From the NCBI RefSeq assembly GCF_001767255.1, contig NZ_CP017639.1:2301450-2365449 (forward strand): 64,000 nt of DNA, given 5' to 3'. The DNA is from Corynebacterium sp. NML98-0116. GTDB taxonomy: Bacteria; Actinomycetota; Actinomycetes; Mycobacteriales; Mycobacteriaceae. This document shows positions 54,701 to 62,744 of the stretch, in pieces. The position numbers were made by a program, and so were the translations under genes. Each line of letters starts with the position of its first letter. Within the stretch, counting starts at the first letter, position 1. The notes below the pieces were generated by a model, which was not told where the DNA came from, searched no databases, and was given only the letters and a program-made list of their open reading frames with translations.

Positions 54701-55108
54701 CTTCTCCGCGCGCACCAACACCGGCACCACCAGGGCCGTCAACACGGACCCCAGCACGATCTCCGTAATAATGTTCGGCAGCGTATTCGCCGTATTAAAT
54801 GCCGACGCCACCGCCGGGCCCAACGCGGCGCCAATCAGCACCGTGCGGATGAACCCCGTGATGCGCGAAATCAGCGTCGCGATCGCCATCGACCCCGTTG
54901 CCCGCACCACGGAATTGCTCTCCGGGGCGGGATCCGGCACCGCCGCCGAAGGGTCCGCGGTCAGCGTCGAACGGTCCGGGGCCTCGGCCTCGGTGGCGTC
55001 GATAAGCTCTGGGTTCTCTCGCGGGGTGGGCACCGGCGCCGGCGGTGCAGGGGGCACGATTCGGCCACGCGTACCAGCCCGAGGTTGCTCAACCACGTCA
55101 GTCTCCAA
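51788..55108 (-). CDS. murJ: Lipid II flippase MurJ with C-terminal pseudokinase and extracellular domain
   Basis: 1106 residues. The first ~85 are Pro/Ala/Glu-rich, followed by 14 or so helices of the MurJ/MviN transporter (about 70-600), starting ATGSMAIATLISRITGFIRTVLIG. A pseudokinase domain follows (about 655-850): the VAIK lysine is replaced (SVALTFVD) and the HRD catalytic loop is lost (AGVPLGLDNRQRLRID). One transmembrane helix (VTLAVLLSLAVGAVIIIAALTAYLVGFL) leads to an outer beta domain. In mycobacteria the equivalent pseudokinase is phosphorylated by PknB and recruits FhaA to slow flipping. It overlaps the upstream DUF6049 gene by 11 bases. Confidence 0.95.
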   Translation of the reverse strand: METDVVEQPRAGTRGRIVPPAPPAPVPTPRENPELIDATEAEAPDRSTLTADPSAAVPDPAPESNSVVRATGSMAIATLISRITGFIRTVLIGAALGPAVASAFNTANTLPNIITEIVLGSVLTALVVPVLVRAEKEDPDHGERFIRQLFTLTLTLLTVVTIIAVAAAPLLTRVFLDDEGQVNVAQSTSFAYLVLPQIFFYGMFSLFMAVLNTKEHFRPGAWAPVANNVVSIAVLLGYMMLPGSLNPAAPASIANPHVLLLGVGTTLGVAVQCLIMLPALRKLGINLRPLWGIDDRLKVFGGMALAIVTYVGISQVGYIVTTRIASMASDAAPIIYQQHWMLLQVPYGIIGVTLLTAIMPRLSRNAADGDDAAVVRDLTLGTKLTFIALIPIIVFMTALGPDIGHALFAYGNFDGGTARTLGLTVSFSAFTLIPYALVMLHLRVFYAREEAWTPTFIIAGITITKVVLSYLAPLVADSTQSVVVLLGAANGFGFVAGAVIGALLLRRKLGTLEARSVLHTSLWAAASALVGIAVMFLVRWLVRDVAGIDAPSFLGGLIGLPSLGFLLEVMVLGVLFVVATGLVLSRSGLPEVQNLGRALARIPGMGRFIRPDEDAAIEVGEVDLRDVSQQFLAADTFNASPVPPPMSAGVVRGPRLVPGASVSDGRFRLIRDHGSTTGAQFWQAREVSTGRSVALTFVDTTGMAPMAPATPRQAAIDAAGVSRRTRKLAMLRHPALPENIEIVSYRTGALVVADWVEGSSVRAVAESGQTLHTDAVANALAPLAGAIAAAHEAGVPLGLDNRQRLRIDREGHVRLAFPAVLPDASAADDADAFASALQLLTTNVDSDDLADVASTTRALVDADAIESHDFRELERQLTRDEAEDAPAEAIDPVEPVEEQSEEPKDLRGGFGSRRYGPVTLAVLLSLAVGAVIIIAALTAYLVGFLSGDDTNAPVTVDSVQTGVEEVEEEVTGLPVLLTPMRATIEGASAPELVDADRSTTWTGSDNVSVELRPAKGATARKGFTLEHVIVDTPSNGDSFRIYGLPAGASWNGDVADLPLLKEGTFLNGENGIDVEDSPELTGLVLNVSGQDIILRDVTLIGRTSLR

Positions 55109-57563
55109 TCAAAGGTGGGTGTTCATTGTCCAAACGTTGCTGTGTTGTTGGGCTGCGTGGCGCAGCCCGCGCCCGGCGCCGACGGCCCACCGAATACATC
55201 AGCATCAGCACCACCAGCACGCCAAGCCCGGTGACCAGCGCCCAGCCCTCCACGGCGGCGCCCGCCGTGCGCACAGAAATGTTCACCGGCTGCGAGATCG
55301 GACTGCCGTCGGTACCCGCCAGGTACAGCTGCAGGTCAATACTGCGCTGGTCCTCCGGGTAGTCCGCCGTCATCTGTACCGTCTGCGAGCCGCGGGCCGG
55401 GATCCGCATCGTGGTTGGCACGTGCAGCGTGATCGGGCCGCTCGCCGCCTGGAACCGGATGGTCGTCTGTACCGGCAGCGGCATCCCGTTCTGCGCCACG
55501 ATCAGCAGTGGGCTCGACGGGGAGGTCCGCGTGTACACGTTGCCCGGCGGGATCAGCGTCACCGACGCCCGCAGCGCCTGCAGTACGTCGCGGCTGCCCC
55601 GCAACCGCTCGGCCGTGGTGCGCACGGCGGCGTCGTACCGCGACAGCGACTGCCGCTCCTGCATACTCAGGGCCGCCAGCACATCGCGGCGCAGCGGCAG
55701 CGTGAACCCATAACGCGTCAGCGCCACCTGTGGGTCGTTCGCGAGCAACTGCGTCAAGTCATCTGTGAACTCGGCCTGCTGGGAGGCCGTCAGCACCTCC
55801 GCGTCCGAGACCACCGTCGGATCCGGAAACAGCGTGCCCACGCGCGTCGCCGCCGGCACCTCCGCCGGGTCGGGCGTGTTCAGGAAGTCGCCGAAACTCA
55901 TCGGCGTCGCCTTGCCATCCCGGACCAGCTCGGCGACCGTCCCCAGCAGCAGCGCCGCCGAGTCCGCGTCCCAGCCCGCCGGCGGGTTCACGAACACTGG
56001 CTCCTCCGGCGTCGCTTCTTGCGCCGCCAGCCTGAGCGCGGAGGCCGCATTGATCGCGCGCGCCCGCTGGGAGTCCATCTCGTAGCGGTACCGTAGCGCG
56101 TCATTCGAGTAGCCGACGGTCGCGGGGGCGGAGCCGACCGTCGCTAAGACCGAGGCCAGCGAGTCCTGGAACTGCACCGCCATCACCCCCGGCGCCACCC
56201 AGGCGGCGTTGCCGGGGCCCGGGTGGTCGACGCTGCTTCGCGCCGCCAGCACGTGCACCGGGTGCGCAGGCGCCGCCGGGAACACGTCCGCGGGGTCCGG
56301 CAGTTCGTTGCGGTCGAGCGCCGCCTGCCCGTCCCCACTTGTCGACGCCCGCTCCGCCCGAGCCGCCTCCCACTCCCCCTGCAGCCCGTGCTCCGGGATC
56401 GCGGAGTCGATGTGGTTGGCCCAGCCGAAGGCGGGGGCCGCGTCCGGCGTGATGTAGCCGGCGCCCGGGATGACGGCGTTGAGCGTGCCCGGCGTGCCGA
56501 GCTCCCGCTCGAGCACGAACGGGCCTCGCTCCAACGCCTCACGCATCAGCCACTCGTCCCCGGTGCGGGCCAGGGTGTTGACGTCCACGTTCTGCCACGG
56601 CAGCGCCACCGTGCACCCCTTCGCGGCGACGCTGCGCAGCTGCTCCAGCCACGCCTGCGCGTCCGCTTGTCCCTTGCCTACCTCGCCCTGGGCGGTGGTG
56701 TCGTCGGTGGTCCAGCTGTCGCGGAGTCGCTTGGGCTCCTCAGCAACCGGCGGGCGCGTGGTGGTGACGCGGTAGCCCTCCGCCATCCGCGCCACCGTGT
56801 CCACGAGCGCCGGGTCCAGCCCCACGCACGTGGCGAAGCCAACGCCAGGTTCTTCCACCGCGTCCTCGTACTGGCTGAGCAGCCGCTCAAGGCGCCCGCC
56901 GGGCGCGAGTTGGTTCGCCAACGTCTCCGACTTCAGCAGCAGCGGGGAGCGCTCCGGCGCCTCCCCTGTTTCCCCGGGCACGATGTCAATAGGTGCGGTA
57001 ATCGGGTACAGGGCGGTCATAGCCGGCGCCGGGTCCTCCGACGGCTCGCCGCGCACCGAGATGTGGAAGCGCTCAGTGTCCAGCGAGGTCAGGTTCTGTT
57101 TGAGTTCGAAGAGCAGCGGGTACGTCCCCGCGCCCGGCAGCTCAACATCCAGCTCGACCTCTGCCGACTCCCCCGCGCCCAACTCCTTATCGACGTCCAC
57201 TCCGCGCCCCACCGGGCCGTACTCGCTCACCGAGGCGACCGCCGCCGCGCGCTGGTCCAGCACGGAACCCGTGGCCGGGCCACGCCGTGGGACCACGCGC
57301 AGGTTCGCCAGCGGCGCGTCCGTGTTGTTGTGGATGCGAAGTTTCACGTGAAACATTTCGCCGGCGTTGAGGGCCGAGGGGGCGTCGACAAGCGTGATGG
57401 ACGCGCGGGTGCCCTCCCCCGGACGCACTGCCGGGTTCACCCACTGCGACGTCACCGCCGGGTCCTCGGGCGACGTTGGCGCTGGTAGGGCGCCCGCCGT
57501 GACCGGAAGCAGGCCCAGCGCCGCCACCGCAATCGCCGCGGCTCCGCTACGCACGCTGCTCAT
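55098..57563 (-). CDS. DUF6049 secreted/membrane protein
   Basis: 821 residues from the ATG at 57563, which overlaps the NUDIX stop as ATGA. A signal peptide (SSVRSGAAAIAVAALGLLPVTAGALPA) is followed by a large outer region with CARDB-like beta domains at both ends and a central alpha/beta region (VGFATCVGLDPALVDTVARM and onwards), then one C-terminal helix (GWALVTGLGVLVVLMLMYSV) and a basic tail. It occupies the position of mycobacterial Rv3909 upstream of mviN and likely works in envelope assembly beside MurJ. The function is unknown. A parS site lies within its 5' part. Confidence 0.87.
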   Translation of the reverse strand: MSSVRSGAAAIAVAALGLLPVTAGALPAPTSPEDPAVTSQWVNPAVRPGEGTRASITLVDAPSALNAGEMFHVKLRIHNNTDAPLANLRVVPRRGPATGSVLDQRAAAVASVSEYGPVGRGVDVDKELGAGESAEVELDVELPGAGTYPLLFELKQNLTSLDTERFHISVRGEPSEDPAPAMTALYPITAPIDIVPGETGEAPERSPLLLKSETLANQLAPGGRLERLLSQYEDAVEEPGVGFATCVGLDPALVDTVARMAEGYRVTTTRPPVAEEPKRLRDSWTTDDTTAQGEVGKGQADAQAWLEQLRSVAAKGCTVALPWQNVDVNTLARTGDEWLMREALERGPFVLERELGTPGTLNAVIPGAGYITPDAAPAFGWANHIDSAIPEHGLQGEWEAARAERASTSGDGQAALDRNELPDPADVFPAAPAHPVHVLAARSSVDHPGPGNAAWVAPGVMAVQFQDSLASVLATVGSAPATVGYSNDALRYRYEMDSQRARAINAASALRLAAQEATPEEPVFVNPPAGWDADSAALLLGTVAELVRDGKATPMSFGDFLNTPDPAEVPAATRVGTLFPDPTVVSDAEVLTASQQAEFTDDLTQLLANDPQVALTRYGFTLPLRRDVLAALSMQERQSLSRYDAAVRTTAERLRGSRDVLQALRASVTLIPPGNVYTRTSPSSPLLIVAQNGMPLPVQTTIRFQAASGPITLHVPTTMRIPARGSQTVQMTADYPEDQRSIDLQLYLAGTDGSPISQPVNISVRTAGAAVEGWALVTGLGVLVVLMLMYSVGRRRRARAAPRSPTTQQRLDNEHPPLIGD
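57340..57355. other. parS: parS site 1 (inside the DUF6049 gene)
   Basis: AGTTTCACGTGAAACA: the 14-bp core GTTTCACGTGAAAC is a perfect palindrome and matches the universal parS consensus (TGTTTCACGTGAAACA) with one end base different. It encodes FHVK in the DUF6049 protein. It lies about 14 kb from dnaA. Confidence 0.92.
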
Positions 57564-58312
57564 CGCGGTGTCAACCTTCCGGCCGCGGCTTCCTTGCGCG
57601 CCAAGTCCGGCATCCTGTTCACCGCGATCCGCGCGAGCTTGCGCTCGTCCGCGTACGCCAGGCGCTCGATCAGCTGGTTCATCGGCACCCACGCGACTTC
57701 CGTGACCTCCGGGTCTTCGTCGTTAAACACTCCATCGACGTAGCGCAACAAGTTATGGTGCACCGTCTTATGAATGCGGACGCCCTCAGAAATGAACCAA
57801 TAATCAATCACACCGAGCGTGTTGAAGGCCTCTCCGGTAATCCCGGTCTCCTCCCACACCTCACGCTCCGCGGTGCGCCACTGCTCCTCGCCTTCCTCCA
57901 CGTGGCCCTTCGGCATCGACCACAACAGACGACCCCGACGGTCCAGCCGCCCAATCAGCGCGACGTAAATCTTCGACAGGTCCACCTTGTCGTGCCGGTC
58001 CACAGCCTCCGCCATGCCCGACACCACCAGGCCGCCCGCACTCGTCTCGTTCCGGGTCTCCAGCGACGAATCAACCGGCCGCTGCTGCCTCTTCCGCGCC
58101 GACGCGCCCCGCCCCCGCCGGTTCGACCCGCGGCGACGCTGCTGCTGCGACCCCCGCTTTTTGGCGTGCGAACCACGCCGACGGCCACGCCGCCGCTTCG
58201 GGGAGTCACCCCCCGCCTTCGAGTTAGCGCCGTCCCCGCGCCCCTTCCCGCCAGAGTTCGAAGACTTCCGCTCCGACGGAGGAACCGGCTTCGGCCGAGT
58301 GTTCTCAGTCAT
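57560..58312 (-). CDS. NUDIX hydrolase (MutT4-like position)
   Basis: 250 residues. The Nudix box is complete: GHVEEGEEQWRTAE joined to REVWEETGI (near 133-155). It hydrolyses a nucleoside diphosphate linked to another group; the substrate is not predictable. The first ~85 residues are disordered and very basic (SPKRRRGRRRGSHAKKRG; QQQRRRGSNRRGRGA), which suggests nucleic-acid or membrane association. It is divergent from pcnA and matches the place of mycobacterial mutT4 (Rv3908). It is translationally coupled to the DUF6049 gene. Confidence 0.92.
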   Translation of the reverse strand: MTENTRPKPVPPSERKSSNSGGKGRGDGANSKAGGDSPKRRRGRRRGSHAKKRGSQQQRRRGSNRRGRGASARKRQQRPVDSSLETRNETSAGGLVVSGMAEAVDRHDKVDLSKIYVALIGRLDRRGRLLWSMPKGHVEEGEEQWRTAEREVWEETGITGEAFNTLGVIDYWFISEGVRIHKTVHHNLLRYVDGVFNDEDPEVTEVAWVPMNQLIERLAYADERKLARIAVNRMPDLARKEAAAGRLTPR

Positions 58313-58386
58313 TCAATTCATGGTATCCGCACTGGCCACCTTTGTGGTACTTAACAGCACCAGGGAAGCAAAGTATCGTGTGAGAG

Positions 58387-59883
58387 GTGACAAAGACTGA
58401 AGAAACACACCGGTGCCCGTTCGACCTCCCCGACCCCTCCGACCCGAACGCCGTCGCGGCGTTGCAGGTTCGGGCCGAAGAGGGCGTCGAGAAGCTGAGT
58501 GGCTTGCTGACGCCCCTCGCCCAGCGCTTCGTGGAGCGCGGCGAGCACCTTTATCTTGTTGGCGGGCCCGTGCGCGACGCGATGCTGGGCAAGCTCGGGC
58601 ACGACCTCGACTTCACGACGTCCGCCCTGCCCCCCACCGTGCAGGAAATTCTCGACGAGTGGGGCGAGACGACCTGGGACACCGGCATTGAGTTCGGTAC
58701 CGTGGCCGCCGTGCGCGAAGGCCAGCAGGTCGAGATTACGACGTTCCGCTCCGACCTCTACGACGGCGTGACGCGCAACCCCGAGGTGACGTTCGGCGAC
58801 ACCCTCGAGGGTGACCTCATTCGGCGCGACTTTGCCTGCAACGCAATGGCCATCGAGCTTGACGTGGTCGACGGCGCACTCCGACCAATCTTCCACGACC
58901 CGGTGGACGGAATCAGTGACCTGCTGCAACGCCGCCTTGACACCCCGCAGGCGCCCGAGATTTCCTTCCGCGACGACCCGCTTCGCATGCTTCGCGCGGC
59001 CCGCTTCGCCTCCCAACTCGGCTTTGACGTTGCCCCGCGCGTCTTCGACGCGATGCGCGACATGGCAGGTGAGATTCAACGCATCACCGTCGAGCGGATC
59101 CAAGCCGAGCTGGACAAGCTCATGTGTGGCATCGCCCCCTGGGAGGGCATTGACCTGCTGGTCCGTACCGGCCTCGCCGAGTTCGTGCTGCCTGAGGTGC
59201 CGGCGCTGCAGCTCGAGCAGGACGAGCACATGCAGCACAAGGACGTCTATGCGCACTCACTGACAGTGCTTCGACAGGCCACCGAGCTCGAGGACGACGG
59301 CCCCGACCTCAAGTTGCGGCTCGCTGCGCTGCTTCACGACGTCGGCAAGCCCGCCACCCGCGCCCTCAAGGAAGGCGGTGGCGTGAGCTTCCACCACCAC
59401 GAGGTCGTGGGTGCGAAGCTGGTGCGCAAGCGCCTCCGCGCGCTGAAGTACCCGAAGCACGTGATCAGCGACGTTGGTCAACTGGTGTTCCTGCACATGC
59501 GCTTCTATGGCTTCGGCGAAGGCAAGTGGACCGATTCGGCGGTGCGTCGCTACGTCACCGACGCCGGCGACCTCCTCGGGCGCTTGAACAAACTCGTCCG
59601 CGCCGATTGCACCACGCGAAACCCACGCAAGGCGCGCCGCCTGCAGCGTGCGTACCAGAACCTCGAGGAGCGAATCGCAACGCTCGCCGAGCAGGAGGAC
59701 CTCGCGCGAATCCGCCCTGACCTGGACGGCAACGAAATCATGCAGATCTTGGACCTCAAACCTGGTCCGGAGGTCGGCGAGGCCTGGAAGTATATGAAGG
59801 AACTACGTCTGGAGCGCGGCGAGCTCGAGCACGACGAGGCCGTCGCTGCGCTGAAGTCTTGGTGGGAGGAACGTAATGCCTGA
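58387..59883 (+). CDS. pcnA: CCA tRNA nucleotidyltransferase
   Basis: 498 residues. Adds or repairs the 3' CCA of tRNAs, needed here because both tRNA genes in the window lack an encoded CCA. Polymerase head: LVGGPVRDAMLGKLGHDLDFTT (two halves; the DxD metal ligands near 73-75), then RRDFACNAMA (near 146) and DPLRMLRAARFA (near 197). An HD domain (LAALLHDVGKPATRAL, near 313) is typical of the actinobacterial class. GTG start at 58387. It overlaps the next gene by 8 bases. Confidence 0.96.
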   Translation: MTKTEETHRCPFDLPDPSDPNAVAALQVRAEEGVEKLSGLLTPLAQRFVERGEHLYLVGGPVRDAMLGKLGHDLDFTTSALPPTVQEILDEWGETTWDTGIEFGTVAAVREGQQVEITTFRSDLYDGVTRNPEVTFGDTLEGDLIRRDFACNAMAIELDVVDGALRPIFHDPVDGISDLLQRRLDTPQAPEISFRDDPLRMLRAARFASQLGFDVAPRVFDAMRDMAGEIQRITVERIQAELDKLMCGIAPWEGIDLLVRTGLAEFVLPEVPALQLEQDEHMQHKDVYAHSLTVLRQATELEDDGPDLKLRLAALLHDVGKPATRALKEGGGVSFHHHEVVGAKLVRKRLRALKYPKHVISDVGQLVFLHMRFYGFGEGKWTDSAVRRYVTDAGDLLGRLNKLVRADCTTRNPRKARRLQRAYQNLEERIATLAEQEDLARIRPDLDGNEIMQILDLKPGPEVGEAWKYMKELRLERGELEHDEAVAALKSWWEERNA

Positions 59884-60484
59884 GTATTTCTTCGGTGACC
59901 GTTTGTTTACGTCACTCGAGCGCACCGAGCCCGACAGTGGCATGCTGCTCGTCGCTGCACCCGGAATGTATTCGCCTGAGTTCGCCCGCACGGTTGTGCT
60001 TGTGATTGAGCACGGCGAGCAGGGCACGCTCGGCGTCATCCTGAACCGGCGTTCCGATGCCGCCGTTGTAAACGTGCTGCCCGAGTGGGAGGCACTCGCC
60101 AGCGAGCCACCGGTGATGTACTACGGCGGCCCCGTCAGCCCGAACGCAGCTGTGGGCCTGGGCGTGACGCACAACGACGTAGATATCGCCGAGCACCCGA
60201 TGCTGACCAGGCTGGCGAACAAGCTGGTCCACGTGAACATGCATGAGCCGGCTGATTCCTTCTCTGAGTTGCTGGAGGGCTTCCGCCTCTTCGCCGGGTT
60301 CTCTTCGTGGGACGCCGGGCAGCTCGACGAGGAGATCGAACGCGGCGACTGGTACGTCGCCCCGGCCCTCCCCTCCGACGTCATCACACCCGCGGGTGTC
60401 GATTTGTGGGCCGACGTCCTACGCCGCCAGCCCATGCCACTGCCCCTGTTCGCCACCTTCCCATCCGCCATCGAGGACAACTAG
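59876..60484 (+). CDS. YqgE/AlgH family protein (DUF179)
   Basis: 202 residues with family motifs GMLLVAAPGMYSPEFARTVVLVIEH (two halves) and GTLGVILNRRS near 45-55, MYYGGPVSP near 83-90, and FAGFSSWDAGQLDEEIERGDWYV near 140-162. Function unknown in any bacterium; structures show an unusual two-lobed fold. It overlaps pcnA by 8 bases and its stop is immediately followed by the azlC start. Confidence 0.92.
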   Translation: MPEYFFGDRLFTSLERTEPDSGMLLVAAPGMYSPEFARTVVLVIEHGEQGTLGVILNRRSDAAVVNVLPEWEALASEPPVMYYGGPVSPNAAVGLGVTHNDVDIAEHPMLTRLANKLVHVNMHEPADSFSELLEGFRLFAGFSSWDAGQLDEEIERGDWYVAPALPSDVITPAGVDLWADVLRRQPMPLPLFATFPSAIEDN

Positions 60485-61198
60485 ATGAATGTTTCACGTG
60501 AAACATTGCGAGAACTCGGCCTCGGAGTGCGCGACATGTGGCTCGTCGGCCTAGGCGTTGTGCCACTCGGTCTGGCGTTCGGCCTGCTCATGGTGCAGTC
60601 CGGTTTCGCCTGGTGGTGGACACCGGTCTTCTCGATGCTTATCTACGCCGGTTCCACCGAATTCCTCGCAATCCCGATGGTGCTCGGCGGCGTCGGCCCC
60701 GCCTCCGCCGCGATGACCGGTTTCATGGTGAACTTCCGACACCTCTTTTACGGCCTCACCTACCCGCGGAACGCGATCCGCTCGACGTTCGGCCGCCTCT
60801 ATTCGATGTATTCACTAACCGACGAAGCCTACGCCGTCATCAGCGCCCGACAGCAGACCACGCGCATCACCGGCCCGCGCCTCATTGCCATCCACGTGAT
60901 GTGTCAAGCGCTCTGGGTCGTGTCCGGGCTCGTCGGGGCGCTTGCCGGCGAACGCCTTCCAGGCACAATCGAGGGCATGGACTTCGCCCTCACCGCACTG
61001 TTCATCGTCCTCGCCTACGAAGCGTTCCAGGCTTCGCGAGACATGAGCGCCGTGCTCATCGCCGCTGGGATCGCGCTCGTTGCTGCCTTCGTCGTCCCCG
61101 GGCAGATGCTGATGGTGGCGCTCATCGCGTACTTCCTGGTCCTGCTGGTTCGATTTTGGGTACCTGGCGTCGATAAGCGATTGGAGTGGAAGCGATGA
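60485..61198 (+). CDS. azlC: AzlC-type branched-chain amino acid exporter, large subunit
   Basis: 237 residues. The large subunit of a two-component exporter (LIV-E family; BrnF in C. glutamicum) for leucine, isoleucine, valine and probably methionine. Hydrophobic helices include LVGLGVVPLGLAFGLLMVQSG and WTPVFSMLIYAGSTEFLAI (the STEFL motif), then NFRHLFYGLTY. The ATG at 60485 directly follows the yqgE stop with no spacer, and the first codons contain a perfect parS site (VSRET). The stop overlaps azlD as ATGA. Confidence 0.93.
   Translation: MNVSRETLRELGLGVRDMWLVGLGVVPLGLAFGLLMVQSGFAWWWTPVFSMLIYAGSTEFLAIPMVLGGVGPASAAMTGFMVNFRHLFYGLTYPRNAIRSTFGRLYSMYSLTDEAYAVISARQQTTRITGPRLIAIHVMCQALWVVSGLVGALAGERLPGTIEGMDFALTALFIVLAYEAFQASRDMSAVLIAAGIALVAAFVVPGQMLMVALIAYFLVLLVRFWVPGVDKRLEWKR
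60490..60505. other. parS: parS site 2 (inside the azlC start)
   Basis: TGTTTCACGTGAAACA is a perfect match to the 16-bp parS consensus. It covers codons 2-7 of azlC. The spacing to site 1 is 3.15 kb. Confidence 0.96.
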
Positions 61199-61527
61199 AC
61201 GGACTTCCCGCCGGCGTTGATCTGCCCATGGTGTGGGCCGTCATCCTGCCGATCGCCGTGGTCACCGTGCTGCTCCGAGCGCTGCCATTCGCCTTTCGTG
61301 GCTGGCTGGACGGCAGCCCACTTCTCGACTTCCTCCGCCTCTACATGCCCGTCGGTGTCATGGTCGTCCTCGTGCTGTACACCTTCACCAGCTCCGATCA
61401 GCCAGTGTGGGCCGGGGTGCTCGTCGGCTTCGTGACGCTCGCCCTCCACGCCTGGCGACGCTCCCCCGCCCTCTCCATCCTGGCCGGCACTGGGCTGTAT
61501 GTGGCGCTCGTCAACCTTGTCTTGTGA
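61195..61527 (+). CDS. azlD: AzlD-type branched-chain amino acid exporter, small subunit
   Basis: 110 residues, the small membrane partner of AzlC (BrnE-like). Three hydrophobic segments: VWAVILPIAVVTVLLRALPFAF, LRLYMPVGVMVVLVLYTFT, and ILAGTGLYVALVNLVL. The ATG at 61195 overlaps the azlC stop (ATGA), indicating coupled, stoichiometric production. No Lrp-type regulator gene is adjacent. Confidence 0.92.
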   Translation: MNGLPAGVDLPMVWAVILPIAVVTVLLRALPFAFRGWLDGSPLLDFLRLYMPVGVMVVLVLYTFTSSDQPVWAGVLVGFVTLALHAWRRSPALSILAGTGLYVALVNLVL

Positions 61528-61603
61528 ATAGAAGTGTTGCTGAGTTAGAAACTGCCTGATACATTGGCGGTTGTTGTCAAAACCCTGGCAATATCGCCCT
61601 CTG

Positions 61604-61692
61604 TATTCAGGAGATTTCCATGAAGCGTTTCGCTACCGCTGCCATCGCAGCCGCCACTGCCCTTTCGCTCGCTGTTGTTCCGGCGGGGGCTG
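61604..61692. repeat. 5'-end duplication of the MKRF genes, copy 1
   Basis: TATTCAGGAGATT plus the start codon and signal-peptide codons nearly match 62056-62144 (about 90% over 89 bases). Beyond it the two genes are unrelated in sequence. Confidence 0.75.
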
Positions 61693-62051
61693 TTAACGCA
61701 GGTGATAAGACCCCTCCGGGTTTTGGATATGACTCTTCTTCGAAGGTTTCTGAAGATGAGGCAGTCGGTTACGCAGTTTTGCTGGCTGTAGCTGAGTTTG
61801 CTAAGCCGGGCATCGGCATGTCAGCGCCATTCAAGGGCTCCTCCGAAGCAGGCGTATTCAAGACCAAGGCTGGGGAGAACAATAAAAAGTCCGATGCCAT
61901 TATCTTGTCGTCCTATAAGAATGACGCGAACAACGGCTACAAGCTCGGGACTACCTACGACATCCTAGTCGGTACCGGTATTGCTGCCGCCATTCTTGCC
62001 TTGGTGGGCGGCATCGCTGCTCAGCAAGGCCTCATTCAGCTTCCGTTCTAA
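61620..62051 (+). CDS. Small secreted MKRF protein 1
   Basis: 143 residues: a signal peptide (KRFATAAIAAATALSLAVVPAGAVNA), a polar middle (DKTPPGFGYDSSSKVSEDEA), and a C-terminal hydrophobic segment (TGIAAAILALVGGIAAQQGL) ending IQLPF. CAGGAGA sits 7 bases upstream. It shares its 5' end with the next gene and its signal and LPF ending with the minus-strand gene at 62745, so the three form a local family. Function unknown; possibly envelope-associated peptides. Confidence 0.7.
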   Translation: MKRFATAAIAAATALSLAVVPAGAVNAGDKTPPGFGYDSSSKVSEDEAVGYAVLLAVAEFAKPGIGMSAPFKGSSEAGVFKTKAGENNKKSDAIILSSYKNDANNGYKLGTTYDILVGTGIAAAILALVGGIAAQQGLIQLPF

Positions 62052-62055
62052 CATT

Positions 62056-62144
62056 TATTCAGGAGATTCCCATGAAGCGTTTCGCTACCGCTGCCATCGC
62101 AGCCACCACTGCCTTCTCGCTCGCCGTTGTACCGGCACAGGCTG
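62056..62144. repeat. 5'-end duplication of the MKRF genes, copy 2
   Basis: The partner of 61604-61692, offset 452 bases; it carries the Shine-Dalgarno, ATG and about 24 codons. Confidence 0.75.
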
Positions 62145-62413
62145 GGGAGACTTCGAGCGGAGACGAGGTCACTTCGTCTGTCGCAGCGTTGACCCTTCTG
62201 CAGATTGGTAAGATTGGCGCTGCCGAGAACGAAGCTGACGCCAAGAAGGCAATCGCCGAGGCTGAGTTCGGTCTCGCTGCACTGCAAAGCTCTTTCGACA
62301 ATGACCGTGAAAGGGATTGGCCTATCGGCCGCACCTTCGACATCATCTGGGGTTCCTTGCTCGGTGTTGCGGCTCTTGGTGGTCTTGCGTTTCTGGCACT
62401 GAACGCAAAGTAG
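62072..62413 (+). CDS. Small secreted MKRF protein 2
   Basis: 113 residues. The signal peptide is nearly identical to that of the preceding gene (KRFATAAIAATTAFSLAVVPAQA). An Ala/Glu-rich helical middle (AAENEADAKKAIAEAEFGLAAL) and a C-terminal transmembrane helix (IIWGSLLGVAALGGLAFLAL) follow. CAGGAGA precedes the ATG. It is 20 bases from the first gene and shares its terminator. Function unknown. Confidence 0.7.
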   Translation: MKRFATAAIAATTAFSLAVVPAQAGETSSGDEVTSSVAALTLLQIGKIGAAENEADAKKAIAEAEFGLAALQSSFDNDRERDWPIGRTFDIIWGSLLGVAALGGLAFLALNAK

Positions 62414-62426
62414 ATTTCAAGATTTT

Positions 62427-62458
62427 GCGCTCGGCTCGGGTTTCGGGCCGGGCGCTTT
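62427..62458 (+). terminator. Terminator of the MKRF gene pair
   Basis: The hairpin GCGCTCGGCTCG ... CGGGCCGGGCGC (two G-U pairs) is followed by TTT, 14 bases after the stop. Confidence 0.65.
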
Positions 62459-62694
62459 CGCGTATATGCCACAGGGTTTAATAACGTCACATACGTTAGA
62501 CTGGTCCATAGTCTTGGTAGGGGCGAAGCTTCAATTTCTGCCACTTACTTGCCAGGTCTGAAGCGTCCCCAGGGGATGTTGTGCCTATATTTATAGTCAC
62601 TCAACAGTGTGGTGTGGGGCTGAGATGATCCACGAGCGGGTTGATGGGGCCGAGCTATTGACTGGGGATTAATAGGCGCCAATCAAATTGAAAA
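62459..62694. other. Gene-free stretch between convergent MKRF genes
   Basis: 236 bases with no credible ORF, promoter or repeat on either strand. It is AT-richer than the neighbours. With the two terminators it forms the 331-base gap between convergent genes. Confidence 0.5.
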
Positions 62695-62720
62695 ACCCAG
62701 CCTTATACGAGAGGCTGGGT
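62695..62720 (-). terminator. Terminator of MKRF protein 3
   Basis: A perfect 9-bp stem ACCCAGCCT/AGGCTGGGT with an 8-base loop, followed on the minus strand by TTTTT. It lies 25 bases beyond the stop of the gene at 62745. Confidence 0.88.
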
Positions 62721-62744
62721 CAGAATGTGGCGTCGATAAGTGAA

